A stretch of 9,189 nucleotides of DNA from an uncultured Oscillospiraceae bacterium (lineage in GTDB: Bacteria; Bacillota_A; Clostridia; Oscillospirales; Oscillospiraceae): contig CAKUMR010000031.1 of assembly GCA_934667865.1 (NCBI GenBank), positions 1 to 9,189 on the forward strand, written 5' to 3'. Positions 6,101-9,189 of the stretch are shown here, one piece after another. The notes under the pieces are model-generated. The model saw only the letters and a list, made by a program, of their open reading frames with translations. It was not told the origin of the DNA and did no database searches. The translations under genes and the position numbers were made by a program. Positions within the stretch are counted from its first letter, which is position 1, and each line of letters begins with the position of its first letter.

Positions 6101-6132
6101 AGAATCCCACCCGCTGTTACGGGTGGGATTCT
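6101..6132 (-). terminator. Strong 13-bp hairpin downstream of the S1 coding end
   Basis: A perfect 13-bp inverted repeat: AGAATCCCACCCG (6101-6113), loop of 6 (6114-6119), CGGGTGGGATTCT (6120-6132). It begins 10 nt after the stop codon of the ispH::rpsA gene. On the minus strand it is followed by TTATGCCC, a poor T-run, so alone it may be a weak terminator or a 3'-end stabiliser. With the hairpin at 6065-6090 it forms a tandem terminator. On the plus strand it is followed by GTGTATG, so it is not a good terminator in that direction. Confidence 0.7.
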
Positions 6133-6142
6133 GTGTATGAAA

Positions 6143-8095
6143 TTACTCTGCGGACTCCTCTTCCTCGTCGTTGGACGGGACAAGCAGCGCGCGGATGGAC
6201 AAGGAGATACGCTTGCGGTCTGCATCGACATCGATGATCTTTGCATCAACTTCCTGACCCTCGGTCAGCGCGTCGGAAGCCTTCTCAACGCGATGGTCGG
6301 AGATCTGGGAGATGTGGATCAGGCCGTCCACACCGGGCACGATTTCGGCAAATGCGCCGAAGTCGACCAGCTTGACGATCTTGACCTTGGCAACGTCGCC
6401 CACGGAATACTTCGCGCAGAACTGGTTCCACGGGTTCATTTCTTCGGTCTTGTAGCCGAGGGAGATCTTCTTCTTTTCCGGATCGAACTTGATGACATAG
6501 ACCTCGATGGGATCGCCGACCTTGACAACCTCTTCCGGCGTCTTGATGTGGCCCCAGGACAGCTCGGAGATATGGACCATGCCGTCCACGCCGCCGATAT
6601 CGACGAACGCACCGTAGCTGATGATGGACTTGACGACACCGTTGTACTTCTTACCGACCTCGATCTCGCTCCAGAGCTTCTCAACAGCAGCCTTGCGGGC
6701 TTCGGCGTTGACCGCACGGATGGAGCCGACGACTCTGCGGCGGGCGCGGTTGAACTCGGTGATCTTCATCTGAACGGTCTGACCCTTCATTGCGCCCATG
6801 TCGCCGCCCTTGGGAACGCCGGTCTGGGAAGCGGGAATGAACACGCGGACGCCCTTGACGTTGGCAACGAGGCCACCCTTGTTCTCTTCGGTGATCACGC
6901 CTTCGACGGTCGTCTTGTTCTCGCAAGCGGCCTCGACGTCGTCCCACACCTTCATGCCGTCGAGCTTCTTCTTGCTCAGCTGCACGGTACCTTCCTGATC
7001 GTTGACGCGAACGACAAAGACTTCGATCTCGTCGCCGACCTTGAGGATATCCTCGGGCTTGACGGTGGGATCTGCGCTGACTTCGTCATACGGAATGTAG
7101 CCGGCGTGCTTCGTGCCAAGGTCTACCTGAACTTCGGTGTTGCCGATCGCTGTTACGACGCCCAGAACCTTATCTCCTGTATTCAAAGTCTTGATGGACT
7201 GTCCGAGAAGTTCCTCGAAGTTCTCCTCTGCAACAGCATCAACATTCGTAATTTCGCTCATAGTCTGCTTGACCTCCTTTATTATCCACGCGGGTGTTGA
7301 AGCACCTGCTGTGATACCAATAGAAACCGCGCCCTTCAGCTTGTCCGCATCCAGCTCGGACGCATTATCGACAAGCGTCACATTCCGGCAATGCTCGGAA
7401 CAGATGTGCGCGAGGCGAACCGTATTGGAGCTGTTTTTGTCTCCCACCACGACCATCGCATCGCATTCGGATGAAAGTGCCGCGGCTTCGGTTTGCCGAT
7501 TTTCAGTTGCTTTGCATATTGTATCAAAGATTTCGCAATTTGTATATACTTTTTTTGCGATTTTCTTGCAAGATTCCCATAAAAATTTCGTGCTCGTCGT
7601 CTGCGAAACCATCGTCAGCGGCAGATCGCGGCGCGAAGGGTCAGCATCGATCCAGTTTTGCAGCTCCTCGGCGTTGGAAAACACCAAGGGGCGCTCACAC
7701 CAGCCCGCGATTGCAACGACCTCAGGGTGTGTCGGCGTGCCGATGATGATGCACTGCCGGCCGGCCGCCTGTGCGCGTTCGACAATGTGATGGATGCGCT
7801 TGACGGAGGGACAGGTCGCGTCAATAACCGTCAGACCTCGTGCGCTAAGCTGCTCATAAACTGCGCGCGGTACGCCGTGCGAACGAACCACAACCGCGCA
7901 GCCTTCCGGAATATCCTCCACGCATTTTGATACACGAACTCCGAGCTGCTCAAAGTGCTGCACCAGATGCCGGTTGTGCGCAATGGGGCCAAGAGTCACA
8001 ACGGGACTTCCCTTCCGGATCGTCTGCTCCACGAGATCGACCGCGCGGTTGACACCGTAGCAAAAGCCCGCGGTTTCTGCGACGCGGATGCTCAC
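6143..8095 (-). CDS. ispH-rpsA: IspH (HMBPP reductase) fused to S1-domain ribosomal protein
   Basis: A 650-residue fusion. Residues 1-278 are 4-hydroxy-3-methylbut-2-enyl diphosphate reductase, the iron-sulfur enzyme that makes IPP and DMAPP. The three [4Fe-4S] cysteines are C12 (GFCYGVNRAVD), C95 (DATCPSV) and C194; H40, H73, H123 and E125 (THPE) and the SSN/GAST substrate residues (222-224, 264-267) are present, so it should be active. Residues 279-650 carry four S1 RNA-binding repeats at about 305-376, 393-460, 481-548 and 566-634, then an acidic tail. This is a ribosomal protein S1-type module that binds mRNA. This fusion is known in Clostridia. The start is GTG at 8095, overlapping the plsC stop as GTGA, with AAGGAG (8101-8106) 5 nt upstream. 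Codon 279 is an ATG with an internal ribosome-site-like sequence. Codons in the S1 half end mostly in G or C, as in highly expressed genes. Confidence 0.95.
   Translation of the reverse strand: MSIRVAETAGFCYGVNRAVDLVEQTIRKGSPVVTLGPIAHNRHLVQHFEQLGVRVSKCVEDIPEGCAVVVRSHGVPRAVYEQLSARGLTVIDATCPSVKRIHHIVERAQAAGRQCIIIGTPTHPEVVAIAGWCERPLVFSNAEELQNWIDADPSRRDLPLTMVSQTTSTKFLWESCKKIAKKVYTNCEIFDTICKATENRQTEAAALSSECDAMVVVGDKNSSNTVRLAHICSEHCRNVTLVDNASELDADKLKGAVSIGITAGASTPAWIIKEVKQTMSEITNVDAVAEENFEELLGQSIKTLNTGDKVLGVVTAIGNTEVQVDLGTKHAGYIPYDEVSADPTVKPEDILKVGDEIEVFVVRVNDQEGTVQLSKKKLDGMKVWDDVEAACENKTTVEGVITEENKGGLVANVKGVRVFIPASQTGVPKGGDMGAMKGQTVQMKITEFNRARRRVVGSIRAVNAEARKAAVEKLWSEIEVGKKYNGVVKSIISYGAFVDIGGVDGMVHISELSWGHIKTPEEVVKVGDPIEVYVIKFDPEKKKISLGYKTEEMNPWNQFCAKYSVGDVAKVKIVKLVDFGAFAEIVPGVDGLIHISQISDHRVEKASDALTEGQEVDAKIIDVDADRKRISLSIRALLVPSNDEEEESAE
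7261..7280 (-). promoter_or_regulatory. Internal Shine-Dalgarno-like site and ATG at the IspH/S1 junction
   Basis: Inside the fusion frame the minus strand reads AAAGGAGGTC (7271-7280) and then, 11 nt after GGAGG, ATG (7259-7261) encoding M279 and continuing MSEITNVDAVAEE. This Met is where a free S1 protein would be expected to start, just after the conserved IspH C-terminus (GASTPAWIIKEV). It could allow separate synthesis of a 372-residue S1. Caution: the purine run is partly forced by the codons for K-E-V, which are common at this place in IspH, and the spacing is slightly long. Confidence 0.5.
7518..7571 (-). promoter_or_regulatory. AT-rich patch with candidate promoters inside ispH
   Basis: On the minus strand two overlapping sigma-A-like layouts occur. 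One is TTGCAA (7566-7571), 17 nt, TATATA (7543-7548). The other is TATACA (7541-7546), 17 nt, TACAAT (7518-7523), with an extended -10 TG one base upstream. Codons here (TTA, ATA, ACA, GTA, AAA, TTT) are AT-rich although the gene otherwise prefers G/C-ended codons. Transcription from here would begin about 250-280 nt before the internal S1 start. The protein segment is rich in K/I/N/F/Y, which partly explains the composition, so this is tentative. Confidence 0.35.
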
Positions 8096-8697
8096 AGCGT
8101 CTCCTTAAGCGCATAAATGCGCTGCATCATATCCTGAGAAAGTGCATCCAATTCTTCATTGCTCACGCGGCGATCCGAGGGATGCGGATGATAAGGCTCA
8201 CCAAAGACAACATCCAGCGGGCGGAAAATTCGCTTATCCGTGGATAAATATACCGGCACAATCGGCACGCCCATGCGCGCGGCGATCATGACAGCACCGC
8301 CGTGCGGCGCGGAAGTTTTTCCCTTGCGGATGCGCGTTCCCTCCGGGAAAATGAGCAGCTTATCTCCGGACTTCAAAATCTGCATTGAAGTCTTAACTGC
8401 GTTGATGTCGCTTGTCGAACGATCAACCGGAAACGCACCGACCTTGGTAATAAGAAAGCCCAGAATCTTATGCGAAAACAGTTCTTTCTTGGCCATGGTG
8501 CGGAAGATCCGCTTTGGATGCGCGGCAAACATGACCCAGATCGGGTCGGAAAACGCACTGTGGTTGCAGCAGACGATGGCAGCACCCTCAGGTATATTTT
8601 CCTTTCCGTGGACGCGCAGCACCGGGTGCTTCAATGCAAAGATGATGCGCAGCGGCCAAAAGATAAAGTGATAAAATCTTTGAGAAAATTCCTTCAT
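8092..8697 (-). CDS. plsC: 1-acyl-sn-glycerol-3-phosphate acyltransferase (PlsC family)
   Basis: A 201-residue membrane-associated acyltransferase that would convert lysophosphatidic acid to phosphatidic acid in phospholipid synthesis. It has all family blocks in order: catalytic NHSAFSD (45-51, H46 and D51 of the HX4D motif), VGAFPVDR (86-93), FPEGTR (117-122) and the hydrophobic GVPIVPVY (143-150). A hydrophobic/aromatic N-terminal segment (about 8-24) probably anchors it to the membrane. Length is typical of the short PlsC group. The ATG at 8697 overlaps the cmk stop as TGATG; GGGAG lies about 11 nt upstream, so coupling to cmk translation is likely. The stop overlaps the GTG start of the ispH fusion. 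The cmk-plsC-ispH order is common in Clostridia. Acyl-donor specificity cannot be read from the sequence. Confidence 0.93.
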   Translation of the reverse strand: MKEFSQRFYHFIFWPLRIIFALKHPVLRVHGKENIPEGAAIVCCNHSAFSDPIWVMFAAHPKRIFRTMAKKELFSHKILGFLITKVGAFPVDRSTSDINAVKTSMQILKSGDKLLIFPEGTRIRKGKTSAPHGGAVMIAARMGVPIVPVYLSTDKRIFRPLDVVFGEPYHPHPSDRRVSNEELDALSQDMMQRIYALKETL

Positions 8698-9189
8698 CAG
8701 TTCGTTTTCTCCCGGATAATGTTCAGAATTTCAGAAATACTCTCCTCCAGAGAAAGGCTGGAGGTGTCAAGCTTTACGGCGTCCTCTGCGCACCGAAGCG
8801 GCGCTATGGCACGATGCGTGTCACGGTAGTCACGTTCGTTTATGTCTTTTAAAACTTCCTCAAAGGTGTCCGGACGGCCTGCTGCCTGCAATTCCAGCCA
8901 GCGGCGGCGCGCACGCACCTCGGGCGAAGCGGAGAGGAAGATTTTGACATCGGCGTTGGGCAGCACGACCGTGCCGATGTCGCGGCCGTCCATGATGACA
9001 TTGTGCGTTTTCGCAACATCGCGCTGCGTATCAAGCAGAAACTGCCGCACAGCAGGAACCGCAGAGACCTGAGAAGCCGCAGCCGAGACTTCAGGCTGGC
9101 GGATGGAGCCTGTGAGATCCTCACCATTGAGTACGACGTGCTGTACGCCGTCGGGCGTCCATTGCAGCTCAAGATGCAGGGACGGCAGG
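8697..9189 (-). CDS. cmk: Cytidylate kinase (CMP kinase), 3' part only
   Basis: The C-terminal 163 codons of a gene entering from the high-coordinate edge; the frame is open to the window end and the N-terminal Walker A loop is outside. Visible parts are GEDLTGSIRQPEVSAAASQV (the NMP-binding region of CMP kinases), VRQFLLDTQRDVA, the diagnostic VIMDGRDIGTVVLPNADVKIFL, then ASPEVRARRRW and INERDYRDTHRAIAPL, and a final SLEESISEIL helix. The enzyme phosphorylates CMP and dCMP with ATP in pyrimidine salvage. A GTG at 9050 could look like a start but falls in the middle of the conserved SAVPAVRQ segment, so it is an internal valine. It is the most upstream visible gene of the operon and overlaps plsC by one base. 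Confidence 0.95.
   Translation of the reverse strand, partial: LPSLHLELQWTPDGVQHVVLNGEDLTGSIRQPEVSAAASQVSAVPAVRQFLLDTQRDVAKTHNVIMDGRDIGTVVLPNADVKIFLSASPEVRARRRWLELQAAGRPDTFEEVLKDINERDYRDTHRAIAPLRCAEDAVKLDTSSLSLEESISEILNIIREKTN

Noticed and set aside
6101..6132. Bidirectional terminator or palindromic mobile-element end
   Set aside because: No T-run on the plus strand, no convergent gene, and no second copy or target duplication seen; best explained as part of a tandem 3' end.
6137..7300. Long plus-strand open frame (387 codons) antisense to the S1 half
   Set aside because: It mirrors the strong G/C-ended codon bias of the S1 coding strand, shows no recognisable domain, and reads through the terminator hairpin; the S1 repeats on the other strand are unmistakable.
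9048..9050. GTG as the start of a short CMP kinase
   Set aside because: Conserved CMP kinase sequence continues upstream in frame to the window edge, so this is an internal valine codon.
1..9189. CRISPR array, insertion sequence, tRNA/rRNA or novel defence system
   Set aside because: No spaced repeats, transposase motifs, cloverleaf sequences or effector domains were found; all coding space is filled by recognised housekeeping and sporulation genes.

Overview
All convincing genes lie on the minus strand, so the biological order runs from high to low coordinates: cmk (3' part) - plsC - ispH::rpsA fusion - [terminator, probable sigma-E promoter] - spoIIIAA-AB-AC-AD-AE-AF-AG-AH - [probable promoter] - asp23/yqhY-type gene - nusB - tsaD-like gene (5' part). 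A complete spoIIIA operon shows an endospore-forming Firmicute lineage. The in-frame fusion of IspH with ribosomal protein S1, plus fairly high GC, points to Clostridia, probably the Oscillospirales/Ruminococcaceae side. That lineage guess is inference from gene content, not a phylogeny.

Region 1 (9189-6143) is a tightly coupled housekeeping operon: CMP kinase, a PlsC-type acyltransferase, then one 650-codon frame carrying IspH (last step of the MEP isoprenoid pathway) followed by four S1 RNA-binding repeats. The genes overlap by 1-4 nt. The unit ends at two consecutive hairpins; the second has a run of six T and looks like a true intrinsic terminator.

Region 2 (about 6062-1380) is the eight-gene spoIIIA operon, preceded by a sequence resembling a mother-cell sigma-E promoter. 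SpoIIIAA is the ATPase, AB/AC/AD/AE/AF are membrane proteins, and AG/AH are ring-forming proteins related to type III secretion ring components. Together with SpoIIQ from the forespore they form the feeding-tube channel across the two membranes around the developing forespore. All seven junctions are overlaps or gaps of at most 10 nt.

Region 3 (1379-1) starts with an AT-rich 99-bp spacer holding a plausible vegetative promoter and two copies of a near-palindromic 12-mer. It continues with an Asp23/Gls24 protein, the antitermination factor NusB, and the start of a TsaD/Kae1-like ASKHA protein cut by the window edge.

The window is mostly well-known conserved biology; I found no new defence, mobile or RNA system. 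The best lead is the ispH::rpsA frame. An extended Shine-Dalgarno-like sequence precedes an internal ATG exactly at the domain junction, and an AT-rich patch with promoter-like elements lies 240-310 nt upstream, inside ispH. Both would let the cell make free S1 as well as the fusion. No tRNA, rRNA, insertion sequence or CRISPR array was seen, and no gene-free stretch exceeds 130 bases.
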